Assembly: GCA_965246875.1 (NCBI GenBank)
Contig: CBDFFU010000003.1
Span: forward strand, 248,001 to 312,000
DNA length: 64,000 nt
Direction of reading: 5' to 3'
Source of the DNA: DASWYT01 sp965246875
GTDB taxonomy: Bacteria > Pseudomonadota > Alphaproteobacteria > Micavibrionales > SZUA-601
Below are positions 17,309-26,044 of this stretch, one piece after another; position 1 is the first letter of the stretch; every line of letters starts with the position of its first letter. Under the pieces are notes generated by a model that did not search any database, had not been told where the DNA came from, and saw nothing but the letters and a program-made list of their open reading frames with translations. The translations under genes were made by a program, and so were the position numbers.

Positions 17309-18040
17309 TTAGCAGCCCTTTGTCATTTCAGGCAAAAGACGCAAATTACACTTATTATCATAAGCGCGACTCACTGGAATAATGTGCTTTTTAAATCTAG
17401 CCAAAGGCGGTAGACTGCCTTTATCACCATTCTCCCACATATCATGTGATTGTATTTCCCTAAATGTGAGACTTTTCGAATCTGATTTAATTATTACAAT
17501 TTCATGGCCATCTAATAAATTGATTTGGTTCTTTGCGTTCAAACGGTAAATTTCGGCTTCCGGAAGCTCAATCCACCCACTTAAAATGCGGGGTAAGGCT
17601 ACATTTTTCCATACTCCGCGCTTATCTAAAAGTGTTGCGTGAAAATAAGGCCCATATGACCAATCAGAAGCATAAATTGGAAGCTCAAATGGGTAAACTT
17701 TTCCACTTTGAACTAAACTGGCAGTCATACCTTTGCCCGGCGTGTAGGTAATTTCCAGATCGGCAATAACTTTTCGGAATGGATGATCGTAAACAGGGAT
17801 TTTATCAATTAGAGGTGATAAAGCTTTAGTCGTGCAGACTTGATCGTGAGTTGGGCATAGAGTGTCCAGTTGGTTTTCATTTTCTAACCAATCAAGTAAA
17901 TCTGTTTTGAAAAGACCTACGGCTGAAAATGGTGTTTTGATATGAATAGGACATTGGGCATAGGTGGCATCCGAAAATACAGTCACATAGATCAAGAAAG
18001 TTGCAAAAATAATGATTTTTTTCACGTTGCGCTTTACCAT
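17309..18040 (-). CDS. Hypothetical secreted protein
   Basis: 243 aa with an N-terminal signal peptide ending ATYAQ at about residue 29. Cys residues at CP, CPTHDQVC, CNLRL and the terminal Cys suggest periplasmic disulfides. No family recognised. The overall layout, a secreted protein with a possible SH3-like middle (VWKNVALPRILSGWIELPEAEIY), hints at surface or inhibitor function, but this is guesswork. Confidence 0.55.
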   Translation of the reverse strand: MVKRNVKKIIIFATFLIYVTVFSDATYAQCPIHIKTPFSAVGLFKTDLLDWLENENQLDTLCPTHDQVCTTKALSPLIDKIPVYDHPFRKVIADLEITYTPGKGMTASLVQSGKVYPFELPIYASDWSYGPYFHATLLDKRGVWKNVALPRILSGWIELPEAEIYRLNAKNQINLLDGHEIVIIKSDSKSLTFREIQSHDMWENGDKGSLPPLARFKKHIIPVSRAYDNKCNLRLLPEMTKGC

Positions 18041-18293
18041 TATTAGGGTTTGTAAACTTACCTAGCTGATAATCAGACGGTCTTGTTTTTAATAACCTCG
18101 AAACATGAATCAAGTGGTTAAAGAACTAATTTTAACTCACGTTAATCCATAATTATATCCACCAAAAATTATATATTTTTAAAGAAAATAAAATACTAAA
18201 AGCTCAGATCTTAACGTTTATATGTGTCCATAATATTCTTAAAATACAAGTCACGCGTGGATTTTGCCTCATTCGTGTGAAGGACGCCTTGAA

Positions 18294-18764
18294 TTAATCA
18301 AAAAGTTTAGGAAACATAATAAAAAGGATGCAGCCGATAAAAAGTAAACATGCAAGACATACGATTCCCAAGACAAACACTTTTTTATTTGTTTCCGGTA
18401 ATATTAACTCGGTAGGGATAACATTAATTAATGGCATTTGAATTTTTTGTATGTACTGATAAGCTGTCGTTGCGAAAACTACTGGCATGACAACAATCGG
18501 CAAGCTCTCTGGTACTATCGCCGCGATTACAACTCCTGCTACCAAAATGAAGATTCCAAAAATAATCTTTTTGAGTTGCGATATTTCTTTTCCCAAGGCT
18601 AAATTATTATCAATAATCATGATAAATGCAGCGAGTGGTCCGCCTAAGACAGTGCCCCACAGAACCTGTCGCGGCGTAAAATAACGTTTTAATACGGTAC
18701 TTGATCTTGGTAGGACATTATCACCGATTTCAGGTAGATCTGAATTTTGCAAATTATTATTCAT
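18294..18764 (-). CDS. Hypothetical membrane protein
   Basis: 156 aa with four hydrophobic segments (about 34-52, 64-82, 86-104, 128-152). The first 30 residues are polar (DNVLPRSSTVLKRYFTPRQV). An AGAGGA site precedes the ATG. Function unknown. Confidence 0.55.
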   Translation of the reverse strand: MNNNLQNSDLPEIGDNVLPRSSTVLKRYFTPRQVLWGTVLGGPLAAFIMIIDNNLALGKEISQLKKIIFGIFILVAGVVIAAIVPESLPIVVMPVVFATTAYQYIQKIQMPLINVIPTELILPETNKKVFVLGIVCLACLLFIGCILFIMFPKLFD

Positions 18765-18953
18765 TATTTATGATCCTCTTTTACACATCTGATCTAATTC
18801 CACGCTATCATAAGAATAAATGATAAATAGTTAACTTATCAATTTCGCACTCAAATATACTTAATTTGGAAAGACATTAAGTATGTACTGTGGAATAAGT
18901 AGGCTTGAAGAGTTTTTCATACGAATTATGTCAAGCATAGTAGATTATAGACC

Positions 18954-19376
18954 TTATGAGTATGCCACTGTTACATTATAATCTGCTGAATTTTTAATAT
19001 CACGCCACAATTCTACCTTTCCCCAAGAATAAACGCGTTTGGATTTATCACCCATAGAATTACACAACACCAACTTGCAAAGTACAGCGCGATCACGCTC
19101 TATCGATTTAGGTGTAACATCATCCCAAGATAACTCAGGTCCATCGACTGAAATACTTATTCTGCATAAACGTCTTTCCTGAAATAGTAACATTAAAATA
19201 AAGCCATGTTTGCCAATAGTAGCGCGCTTGAATCTATACATTTCAAAACCCGCATTAGATTCCCAAAGCTCTATTTGTGTATTAGCTACCTCTTCTAAAA
19301 GGCAATCAATGGATATACCTTTGTAGAGTTTGATATTATCAAAAGATATACTACCGTCTTGTTGTAAAATTACCAT
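18954..19376 (-). CDS. Hypothetical protein
   Basis: 140 aa, soluble, mixed alpha/beta pattern with FEMYRFKRATIGKHGFILMLLFQERRLCRISISVDGPE in the middle. No family recognised; size and context (SUKH and TPR genes nearby) would fit an immunity-type protein, but there is no direct evidence. Confidence 0.45.
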   Translation of the reverse strand: MVILQQDGSISFDNIKLYKGISIDCLLEEVANTQIELWESNAGFEMYRFKRATIGKHGFILMLLFQERRLCRISISVDGPELSWDDVTPKSIERDRAVLCKLVLCNSMGDKSKRVYSWGKVELWRDIKNSADYNVTVAYS

Positions 19377-19379
19377 CTT

Positions 19380-19843
19380 GCTCTGATTTTAATTTGATTT
19401 CGCTTATGTTTTCTATTTTAATCGCGACAAGTAAATAAATCTATTGTAAATCTTTGGCAATATGAATAAAAGCGTGTTGAAAAATTTTAATTTTATTATC
19501 AGTAAATTACCCAAAAGTGTCTAATTTATCGATACTGAAATTTAGATAGGGATTTATTATCTTAGGCCAAAAGTGCTACAGCTAAACCAAGTTCAAGTCA
19601 CAACGAATACCCATAAAAATATCAAGTGATTAACCTTCAGGATATTATAATTCCCAAACACTATCTTCGTTTTTCAGATCCAACAATAATTTAAGAACTG
19701 ATAACGAATTAAGAAGAACAGCAAGATTCTGATATTTTTATCGACAACTGAAATTTTAATAAAATGTTTCATTCCAATCTTTCAGATGGAACCAACTTAA
19801 AATTATAAGGTGTGGATAATAAGCTGATCATAAAAGAGTTTAA
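19380..19843. other. AT-rich gap with a possible gene tail
   Basis: On the minus strand a 30-codon frame ends at 19645 and reads KYQNLAVLLNSLSVLKLLLD then LKNEDSVWEL. It resembles a C-terminus but has no start and follows a stop. Nothing else is visible. Confidence 0.3.
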
Positions 19844-20278
19844 TTAATATAATTTAACCATTTTTTGCAAATAATTAAAATATTTTTCATCTTCACCTTC
19901 AAAAATTTCTTCGCCGTCGACCACATATGCACGCATCAGTTCATCCTTAGCTTTAACTAAATTGCCACGTTCAAATGATACCTGTCCTAAGCGCAAATGA
20001 ATTAAAGAGTTGCCAATTGCTCCAGGGCAAAGCATAACATCGTGTAGTACGTTTTCAGACTCCTAGTATTGTTGGTTGAAATAAAATGCTTCACCTAACG
20101 AAAATAGAATCCATGTCGAGGCATCCCATTCTTGGTGAGGAGTAGGCAGTAGAACAAAAGCTTGTTGATAACAAGCGATGGCTTTTTTATATTCATCTTT
20201 ATCAATGTAGGCATCACCTTTACGACAAAGTATAACTATTTTCTTATATACGGCATCATCAAGTTGATTGTTGTCCAT
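19844..20278 (-). pseudogene. TPR-repeat protein gene interrupted by one amber codon
   Basis: Two in-frame pieces make one protein of about 144 residues. The first 71 residues (GDAYIDKDEYKKAIACYQQA, LLPTPHQEWDASTWILFSLG) end at TAG 20063-20065. The frame then continues without a shift through nine codons into CPGAIGNSLIHLRLGQVSFE, RGNLVKAKDELMRAYVVDGE and EEIFEGEDEKYFNYLQ. The joined sequence has the classic order of a known small TPR family. A single C-to-T change (CAG to TAG) would explain the stop. If not suppressed, the gene is dead. Confidence 0.85.
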
Positions 20279-20537
20279 ATCGATCCTTTTATTGTTAGCA
20301 AATTTATCTGTATAGACTATTCCCTTAACGATATAAACAGTTTACTAAATCCTATTAAGTATATAAATCGCTTTTTTTTGCAAATCAGTTTTTTTTAAAA
20401 CAGTTAAATGAATGCTAGACTGAATAGATTTAAATGAAGAAGCACTATAAATAAAATATTTTCAAAATATTAATATTATTCAAATAATTTCGGGGAATAG
20501 TGAAATTCAACTAGAATGACGCGAAAGGTAAATCATC

Positions 20538-20981
20538 ATGGCCGAAAAAAATAATGTCGTCGTCGACTGGCTGGAAAATAATCGGAACAAAGCCATTGAT
20601 ATTTTAAAGCCTTATCTACAAATTGGGCACGAGCTTATGACTTTTACGGTCGCTATGCAATACCCATCCGAATTGCTAACTTGGTTGCCAGTCATCGGTA
20701 CATACATTGAACTGCGTAAAAAACGCTTTCTGCTTGGTGTTTCGCGCCGTCAGTTGATTATCGTCCAGCTTAAGCGTGTACGAATTGAAGAGATAAATGT
20801 TGAGCTGGTTGCCATGGAAAAAGTTGGCGAGATTGGTTTTAAGCGTTATCCGTTCCATGCCACACTTACAATTCCAGTTGAAGGCATTAATCGTGTCTTT
20901 AAGGAGGTGCCGCATGAAAGTGCTGAAGACTTTAAAGATCAAGTTGACGAGTTACAAAGCCGCAAATCTATTTTTAGTTGA
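20538..20981 (+). CDS. Hypothetical protein (possible PH-like fold)
   Basis: 147 aa, soluble. The second half (KKRFLLGVSRRQLIIVQLKRVR, then EIGFKRYPFHATLTIPVEG) alternates short strands as in bacterial PH-like domains. The first half has a helix with a possible membrane-contacting stretch (YPSELLTWLPVIGTYIEL). A GGTAAATC leader precedes the ATG. It is 24 bases ahead of the next gene, so they are probably cotranscribed. Confidence 0.45.
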   Translation: MAEKNNVVVDWLENNRNKAIDILKPYLQIGHELMTFTVAMQYPSELLTWLPVIGTYIELRKKRFLLGVSRRQLIIVQLKRVRIEEINVELVAMEKVGEIGFKRYPFHATLTIPVEGINRVFKEVPHESAEDFKDQVDELQSRKSIFS

Positions 20982-21005
20982 TTATTAGGAAACGGATAAA
21001 TTTAT

Positions 21006-21668
21006 ATGTTATTGTCATCTACAGATCGTGTTATCAATTTTCAACCTGACATTAAGCTAATCGAAAAGTACGATACATATCGTATTAAGTATGTATGGAT
21101 AACACGTATCGTATCTGTTTGTACTATACTATTTGTATGCGCAACAATTAGATTATATATTACAGATCATGGCATATGGTCAACAATATTTGGCTTATTG
21201 TCACTAATCACTGGTTTTTTCAATGTAATGGTGTGGCAGACATCAGGAACGACAATATATTCAACTGGAATGTTAATCCCGGGTATTATTACAGGAATAG
21301 AGCCTCTGCAGATTTCGACAATTGCTAATATGAGTAACAGCGAAAATGTAGAAGAATTATGGGGCTTTCGCCGTATTATAATTAAGGATCTGCCGTTACA
21401 TGAGCGTAATCTCGGTCAAAGAGTCCCATGTGTTGCAGGCTTTGGTGGATCGTTTGGGGAAACCGCGCATGGCTTCTATGAGCCACGACCATTAATATGG
21501 GCGACAGACGATATTGCTGCAGTTACAGCCACAATAGAAAAAATCGATGCAGAAGAGTGGGATTTATTAGAAGTATTAGACGGCATTACCAAAACAGAGT
21601 TGCCAGATATGAACGACGATAATATTGCATTTTTTAATCATGATTTATCGATAAGGGAACTGAAATAG
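21006..21668 (+). CDS. Membrane protein resembling DUF3239
   Basis: 220 aa. Two membrane helices (about 29-52 and 58-78) are followed by a cytoplasmic or periplasmic domain with GMLIPGIITGIEPLQISTIANM, RVPCVAGFGG and PRPLIWATDDIAAVTATIEKI. The layout is reminiscent of DUF3239. No activity can be assigned. It is the second gene of a small plus-strand run with 20538-20981 and the SUKH gene at 21752. Confidence 0.5.
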   Translation: MLLSSTDRVINFQPDIKLIEKYDTYRIKYVWITRIVSVCTILFVCATIRLYITDHGIWSTIFGLLSLITGFFNVMVWQTSGTTIYSTGMLIPGIITGIEPLQISTIANMSNSENVEELWGFRRIIIKDLPLHERNLGQRVPCVAGFGGSFGETAHGFYEPRPLIWATDDIAAVTATIEKIDAEEWDLLEVLDGITKTELPDMNDDNIAFFNHDLSIRELK

Positions 21669-21751
21669 AAGTTGAAATAACCCTTCAATAAAAGTTGACA
21701 GAAAACGGTTTTTAACCGGAGTAGAGCTTACGTTCAAACGGGGAATAAAGA

Positions 21752-22198
21752 ATGAACACAATGCTACAGCCATTTGGAAAATCGGATACAGGAAAAATTT
21801 CTAGCTTAGAGAACAATCTCAAATTTAAACTGCCTGAGGAATACAAAATCTTTCTTTTGTCGAACAATGGAGGATTTGTTGAAAACAGGATATTTCATGT
21901 AAATGATCTTGATTCAGATATTTTGATCGATGTCATTTTTGGCATAGACACTAACGACAAGGAATTTGATCTTTGGTACTTATATGAGGAATATGCTGAT
22001 GAGTTGCCCGAAGGTGGGCTTGTTATAGGATCAGACACCGGTGGCAATTTCATACTAATGATAGTAGATGGTGAGGATGCGGGAATCTATTATTGGGATC
22101 ACGTCCATTTTTTTCCAATATCTTCTGAAGAGCAAAACACATATTTTGTCTCGCCGTCTTTCGAAATATTCTGGGTAAATCTAAGTAAACTGAAATAG
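21752..22198 (+). CDS. SMI1/KNR4 (SUKH) family protein, probable immunity protein
   Basis: 148 aa. The SUKH signature is clear: LENNLKFKLPEEYKIFLLSNNGG near residues 18-41, then LVIGSDTGGNFILMIVDGED and GIYYWDHVHFFP. SUKH proteins commonly neutralise nuclease or deaminase toxins of contact-dependent or polymorphic toxin systems. No toxin is visible next to it, so it would be an orphan immunity gene. A terminator-like structure is absent; a umuD remnant follows. Confidence 0.85.
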   Translation: MNTMLQPFGKSDTGKISSLENNLKFKLPEEYKIFLLSNNGGFVENRIFHVNDLDSDILIDVIFGIDTNDKEFDLWYLYEEYADELPEGGLVIGSDTGGNFILMIVDGEDAGIYYWDHVHFFPISSEEQNTYFVSPSFEIFWVNLSKLK

Positions 22199-22284
22199 CT
22201 AAAATGATCGTATTTTTGAGGTGAGCCTAAAGTTTATGGCGTTAATATTGGAAAAGATTATTACTCATCTAGTATTAGGACTGT

Positions 22285-22500
22285 ATGATCTAGTAGCTGC
22301 AACATTCCTAGTCCGATCTACCGGCCGCTCTATGCGGGGCGTTGGCATTTTTGAAGGCGACATTTTAGTCGTTGACCGTTCCATTTCGCCAGTCGATGGC
22401 AGCGTTATCGTCGCGGCCGTGAACGGCGAATACTTGGTCAAAAATCTACAGGGTAAATACAGGCCATTACAGGTGCACAGCAGGTGTTACAGAACAAAAA
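22285..22500 (+). pseudogene. UmuD-like (S24) peptidase fragment 1
   Basis: The frame reads AATFLVRSTGRSMRGVGIFE, then GDILVVDRSISPVDGSVIVA, then AVNGEYLVKNLQGKYRPL, the catalytic half of UmuD with the nucleophile Ser in GRSM and the Lys in YLVKNL. The N-terminal region with the self-cleavage site is missing, and the C-terminus decays into unrelated sequence after LQVHSR. The protein could not act as a normal polymerase V subunit. A second remnant lies at 26045-26353 on the other strand. Confidence 0.8.
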
Positions 22501-22632
22501 TATGCCCGATATCAAATTATCCTCAGAACAACTTAAAAATGAATGGCAATTGGCCTGGAACCGGCCTCTTCCTGCCAAAATTGGCCGTGTGATGCTTGAA
22601 AAAAGCCTCAGTTATAAAATAAGCCAAAACAT

Positions 22633-22676
22633 AACTACGCAGCCAGCATTCTAATTAGAAAGGTAGCTGCGTAGTT
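22633..22676. terminator. Bidirectional hairpin terminator
   Basis: AACTACGCAGC (22633-22643) and GCTGCGTAGTT (22666-22676) form a perfect 11-bp stem with a 22-base loop, followed by T residues on the plus strand. On the minus strand it lies just after the YciI fragment stop. Confidence 0.75.
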
Positions 22677-22684
22677 TTCTTACA

Positions 22685-22861
22685 TTACTTCTTCATCGGC
22701 ATGGTTGGGTTGGCACGGCGTGGTCGTACTTCTACAAAACCTTGTGTAGGCACTTTTGCTGCCCAGCTTGACGCCGCTTCAATGTTTGGCACGTCGATCA
22801 CGAAGTAACCGCCAAGATGGGAACCGTTCACTTCAGGCAATTGCTCTTTGTGGCCACTCTT
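22685..22861 (-). pseudogene. C-terminal fragment of a YciI-like (YCII) protein
   Basis: A frame of 58 codons ends at 22685. It reads GHKEQLPEVNGSHLGGYFVI then DVPNIEAASSWAAKVPTQGF then VEVRPRRANP, the typical end of YCII-domain proteins. It has no start and begins directly after the stop of the azoreductase gene, so its 5-prime half was lost in a fusion or deletion. Confidence 0.7.
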
Positions 22862-22864
22862 TCT

Positions 22865-23470
22865 TTATACAGCCAGCGCCTGCAATTCTTGCTGCGCAGT
22901 CTGCTCGCCTTGTTCGCGGCGTTCATTTATCGTGTCGTAAAAATGGACGAACTGCACGTCTTCAATGCCAATGAAGCCGAAGATCGTGCGAAGATAGGGG
23001 TCTTCGTGGTTGTAAGCCTGCCTCGGACCACCTTCACCGTAGCCGCCCCCACCGGCAGCAATCGCAACAATCGCGCGCTTGCCGGTCGCCAGTCCTATAT
23101 AAACAGGCGGGGGAGCGAAGGTGCGCATAGGACGCACGATTTGGTCAATCCACGCCTTCAATACGGCAGGAATTGATAAGTTATACATCGGCGCACCTAT
23201 GACGATGATATCCGACGCGAGCAGCTCATCCACCAGCATGTCCGATTCGGCTATGGCGGCTTTAGCCTCAGCGCTGTCGCCACCAGGAAGCCCAAACGCA
23301 CCAAGAACCCATGCCGCATCCACAAATGAGGGCTGCTGCGCCATCAAATCGCGGTAAACTACGCCCGCATTGGGATGGGCACGCTTCAGCTTTTCAACTA
23401 CCGCGCGTGACAATTTACGTGTTTCACTTTGTTCACCCAAAGGCGAACTGTCCAAATGTAAAATCTGCAT
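22865..23470 (-). CDS. azoR: FMN-dependent NADH-azoreductase
   Basis: 201 aa, the usual AzoR length. The flavodoxin-like fold shows LHLDSSPLGEQSETRKLS at the start (FMN phosphate loop), PMYNLSIPAVLKAWIDQIVR at about 95-114 and AAGGGGYGEGG (isoalloxazine contact region) near 140. The enzyme reduces quinones and azo compounds using NADH in the cytoplasm. It is 12 bases downstream of the ArsR-SRPBCC fusion gene on the same strand, so both are probably one transcript. A truncated YciI gene follows its stop. Confidence 0.92.
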   Translation of the reverse strand: MQILHLDSSPLGEQSETRKLSRAVVEKLKRAHPNAGVVYRDLMAQQPSFVDAAWVLGAFGLPGGDSAEAKAAIAESDMLVDELLASDIIVIGAPMYNLSIPAVLKAWIDQIVRPMRTFAPPPVYIGLATGKRAIVAIAAGGGGYGEGGPRQAYNHEDPYLRTIFGFIGIEDVQFVHFYDTINERREQGEQTAQQELQALAV

Positions 23471-23482
23471 ATGTATCCTTCC

Positions 23483-24253
23483 TTATGCTGCCATCGGGTT
23501 ATAGTTTAGCGGTTGTCCGGTCTCGAGTAAGGTTTTGAGGCCAGAAAGAATGCCAGGCCAGCCGCCACCAGTATTTTGGTAAGTCGCGGTTTCGCCTTCG
23601 AACTCGTCATGGGTCAACGTCAAGCGGCAGCAATCGCCTTGCTGTTGAATCTCGTAAGTGACGCGCGTCGGTGCATCCTTTTCCATGTCCGGCATCCACT
23701 CGCCTTTGAAGGTAGCCACGAGTTTGCTTGGTGGATTGGCCTCTATAATTTTACCGCTGAGAACCTTGCCACCATCAGGAGCAACGTAACGGTATTCTGA
23801 GCCTGCTTTTACTTCGCCCTCAAATGTGCTGCCGTAGTAATAGGCAGGAGTAATTTTACCATCCGTCAATGCCGCCCAGAGTTTTTCGGGAGTGGTTTTG
23901 ATAACCGAGACATAGATATGTTTAGGTTTTGTTGTCATGATATTGTCCTTTTCAAGTTGGGTTTTAACATCGGCCATGGATTGCACCCACGGGGAAGCAA
24001 AACGGGAGATCCAACGGTCAGAAATCTCCTGTAATGGTGCAGCATTCAAGTAGTGATACTTGAACCGCCCCTCTTTGCGGGTGGTGATTAAGGATGCTTC
24101 TTCAAGCATTTTCAGGTGCTTCATCACTCCGAAACGAGTGATGTCCTGAAACTGCGCTTCGATCTCCGACGAAGACCTCCCGTCATATTCATGGAGTAGA
24201 TCCAGAATCTTGCGGCGGTGGGCATCATTGAGAGCGCGGAAAATAGCATCCAT
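23483..24253 (-). CDS. ArsR-type regulator fused to an SRPBCC (AHSA1-like) domain
   Basis: 256 aa. Residues 1-85 are a winged HTH (IFRALNDAHRRKILDLLHEY, FGVMKHLKMLEEASLITTRK). Residues 108-245 are an SRPBCC/AHSA1 domain (IYVSVIKTTPEKLWAALTDG, YYYGSTFEGEVKAGSEYRYV, WPGILSGLKTLLETG). Such fusions or operon pairs sense small hydrophobic ligands. The ATG at 24253 is chosen because the HTH begins there and the promoter at 24261-24289 would start transcription within a base or two of it. The Met at the AHSA1 start (IMTTKPK) also has an upstream AAGGAC, so the second half could be made separately. Cotranscribed with azoR. Confidence 0.85.
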   Translation of the reverse strand: MDAIFRALNDAHRRKILDLLHEYDGRSSSEIEAQFQDITRFGVMKHLKMLEEASLITTRKEGRFKYHYLNAAPLQEISDRWISRFASPWVQSMADVKTQLEKDNIMTTKPKHIYVSVIKTTPEKLWAALTDGKITPAYYYGSTFEGEVKAGSEYRYVAPDGGKVLSGKIIEANPPSKLVATFKGEWMPDMEKDAPTRVTYEIQQQGDCCRLTLTHDEFEGETATYQNTGGGWPGILSGLKTLLETGQPLNYNPMAA

Positions 24254-24260
24254 AACAATC

Positions 24261-24289
24261 ATATTAGTGACTATATGGTAACGTGTCAA
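24261..24289 (-). promoter_or_regulatory. Sigma-70 promoter with overlapping palindrome
   Basis: On the minus strand TTGACA (24284-24289), a 17-base spacer and TAATAT (24261-24266). The near-palindrome ATATTAGTGACTATAT (plus strand, 24261-24276) overlaps the -10 box and spacer and is a good candidate operator for the ArsR-type protein. The predicted start point is at or next to the ATG at 24253, so the transcript may be leaderless. Confidence 0.75.
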
Positions 24290-24720
24290 TAATGTAACTT
24301 ATAGAAAATAGATTTTATCTGTTCTCTGTTGCAAGTCACTTACACTTTATCAGGACAATCAAAAACTTCCCTTAAATCAGTGATCCGTAAAGTACCGATA
24401 ATATATAAGCGGCATAGAACGGGGCATCCGCAATCCAACGGTGCTCATAATACAGAAGATAGCCACCGCCCTCGAAATCGCCGCTACCACGTTGCTTGAA
24501 TAGCTAAAGCTCACCTGATAATAATGTAATAGAGCATAATATTTTGACTGGACTTCCGTCCCGAATAGAGCGTGTATGGGTTTGAAGGAGACCCATATAC
24601 GATAATCTTTATTAGGAAGTGACTATCGCTGTGTTCCCAAGCAACTTCGATTTCAGCCAGTCGGACTTTGCAGTGCACTCTTTGGCTATGACCACGTAAA
24701 TTGTTTGGGTTGGGGATCTG
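24290..24720. other. Gene-free stretch with a stray DUF2924 leader
   Basis: No convincing gene. At 24544-24600 it contains TTGACTGGACTTC, CGAATAGAGCGTGTATG and a GAAGGAGA site, the same series as the leader of the DUF2924 gene at 36017-36070, but no DUF2924 coding sequence follows. Confidence 0.6.
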
Positions 24721-24832
24721 GGTAGTGTCTCAGTTCGAAAGTTAACATCTTGGTACAATCCACTGTGTGGTGTAGTTCTGAAAATCCACATTCAAACCTG
24801 TAAAACATTAGGGAATACGTAATATATTTCAC

Positions 24833-24861
24833 TTGACAGGCTATTATCATGATATTATGAT
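24833..24861 (+). promoter_or_regulatory. Consensus-like sigma-70 promoter
   Basis: TTGACA (24833-24838), 17-base spacer, TATGAT (24856-24861). It precedes the 97-aa gene by 30 bases. The spacer and -10 region contain ATCATGATATTATGAT, a partly palindromic stretch that might bind a regulator. Confidence 0.8.
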
Positions 24862-24891
24862 AACTAAAATATCGCCAAAGGAGGCTTCATT

Positions 24892-25185
24892 ATGAATGCA
24901 GTTAAAAAAGCTATTAATAGTTTCTGCGAAGGTATCACTGATGTTTTGCGCCACAGCAGAGCCAAAGAGCCCGTCCGTCCGGAAACGAAAACGCTTTCAT
25001 TGGCAGAAGAATATGGGGAGAATGTGAGGGAGTATGGCTTTGAACAAGCAGATATACTCTTAATGAAAAGAAACCGTTATATGGTATTTGGCTTATCCTC
25101 GAAATCATCACAAAAAACAGAAGATTCCGTTAGAGCAGCGTATTTAGCGGCCCAAGCTAAGAAAACGACTGTTGTTCCGGTCTAA
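24892..25185 (+). CDS. Hypothetical protein inside the inverted-repeat unit
   Basis: 97 aa, soluble and charged, with a helical start (VKKAINSFCEGITDVLRHSR) and LAEEYGENVREYGFEQADILLMKRNR in the middle. No family recognised. A perfect AAAGGAGG ribosome-binding site lies 7 bases before the ATG and a strong promoter precedes it, so the gene is probably expressed. Confidence 0.6.
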   Translation: MNAVKKAINSFCEGITDVLRHSRAKEPVRPETKTLSLAEEYGENVREYGFEQADILLMKRNRYMVFGLSSKSSQKTEDSVRAAYLAAQAKKTTVVPV

Positions 25186-25269
25186 TAAGATAAAATAGAA
25201 TCTACAGGACGTTAACTTTCAAATTGAGATACTACTCAATATTTTTTTCATTGGTGTTTGAAATTAGCC

Positions 25270-25917
25270 ATGTGTAACCGGTTTCGATCATTAACGAACG
25301 CTGCAGAACTGGCGGAACGGTACAAAGTTTTTTTGAAAAAAAAGCTAGTTGACAACCCAAACGCCGCTCCGACCGAGGAAGTGCCTATTATCGCCCTCGA
25401 TCCAACCGGACAACGAAAATTGCTCATCGCCCGCTTTGGCTTAATTCCACGCCACGCAAAAGATGTACGACAAGGTTACACTTTGACCAATGCACGAGTT
25501 GAAAAAGTCATGCAGAAATCAGCATTTCGCGAAGCGTATGCCAAACGGCGGTGCATCGTGCCAGTTGAGGGTTATTACGAATGGCGAGAAGAACATGGAC
25601 ACAAGCAGCCATATTTATTCGTTATGGGCGACGGTTCACCAATGGCTTTGGCTGGGTTGTGGGACTTTGCGAAGATCAATAGTCAAGATGTTTGGTCATT
25701 TACGATTTTAACGAACGAACCAAATAGTTTGGTTAAGCCAATTCACGATCGTATGCCCTGTATCGTCCCCAACGACCGGATTGATAATTGGCTTGATCCA
25801 AAGCGTGGTGGTATTGAACAGCTTGAATTATTTCCATCACATTTGATGCACATGTATGCGGTTGATCACGTTATGAACGATTCTGGCGTGAAAAATCGTA
25901 AAGTAATTAATACTTAA
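25270..25917 (+). CDS. SRAP-family abasic-site-binding protein (YedK/HMCES)
   Basis: 215 aa. The start at 25270 puts Cys at position 2, the residue that after Met removal crosslinks abasic sites in single-stranded DNA. The other active-site residues are present at the YedK spacing: Asn74 (TLTNARVEK), Glu104 (VEGYYEW) and His159 (IHDRMP). The DNA-protein crosslink protects stalled forks from strand breakage. An upstream ATT/TTG-rich frame start adds four residues and would destroy the active site, so it is rejected. Flanked by umuD remnants, which suits a former SOS-related cargo block. Confidence 0.93.
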   Translation: MCNRFRSLTNAAELAERYKVFLKKKLVDNPNAAPTEEVPIIALDPTGQRKLLIARFGLIPRHAKDVRQGYTLTNARVEKVMQKSAFREAYAKRRCIVPVEGYYEWREEHGHKQPYLFVMGDGSPMALAGLWDFAKINSQDVWSFTILTNEPNSLVKPIHDRMPCIVPNDRIDNWLDPKRGGIEQLELFPSHLMHMYAVDHVMNDSGVKNRKVINT

Positions 25918-26044
25918 TTCTGCTGATTAAATTCTATTATGAGGGTACCATGTCGCTTTATGTTCAACGAATAATTTATTTATTAAACTTTATGTTTCGC
26001 AAATGAGCCGCTTCAAGGTGGACAAGAGGGCGGCCGTCCACTGT

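Larger units (their letters stand above)
24721..25240. mobile_element. Small unit bounded by 30-bp inverted repeats
   Basis: Left end 24721-24750 and right end 25211-25240 are inverted copies with 24 of 30 positions matching (core GAAAGTTAAC, outer TAGTRTCTCA). Between them lies a single 97-codon gene with its own strong promoter. No transposase is encoded and I see no clear target duplication, so it would be a non-autonomous, MITE-like or cassette-like element. Confidence 0.6.
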
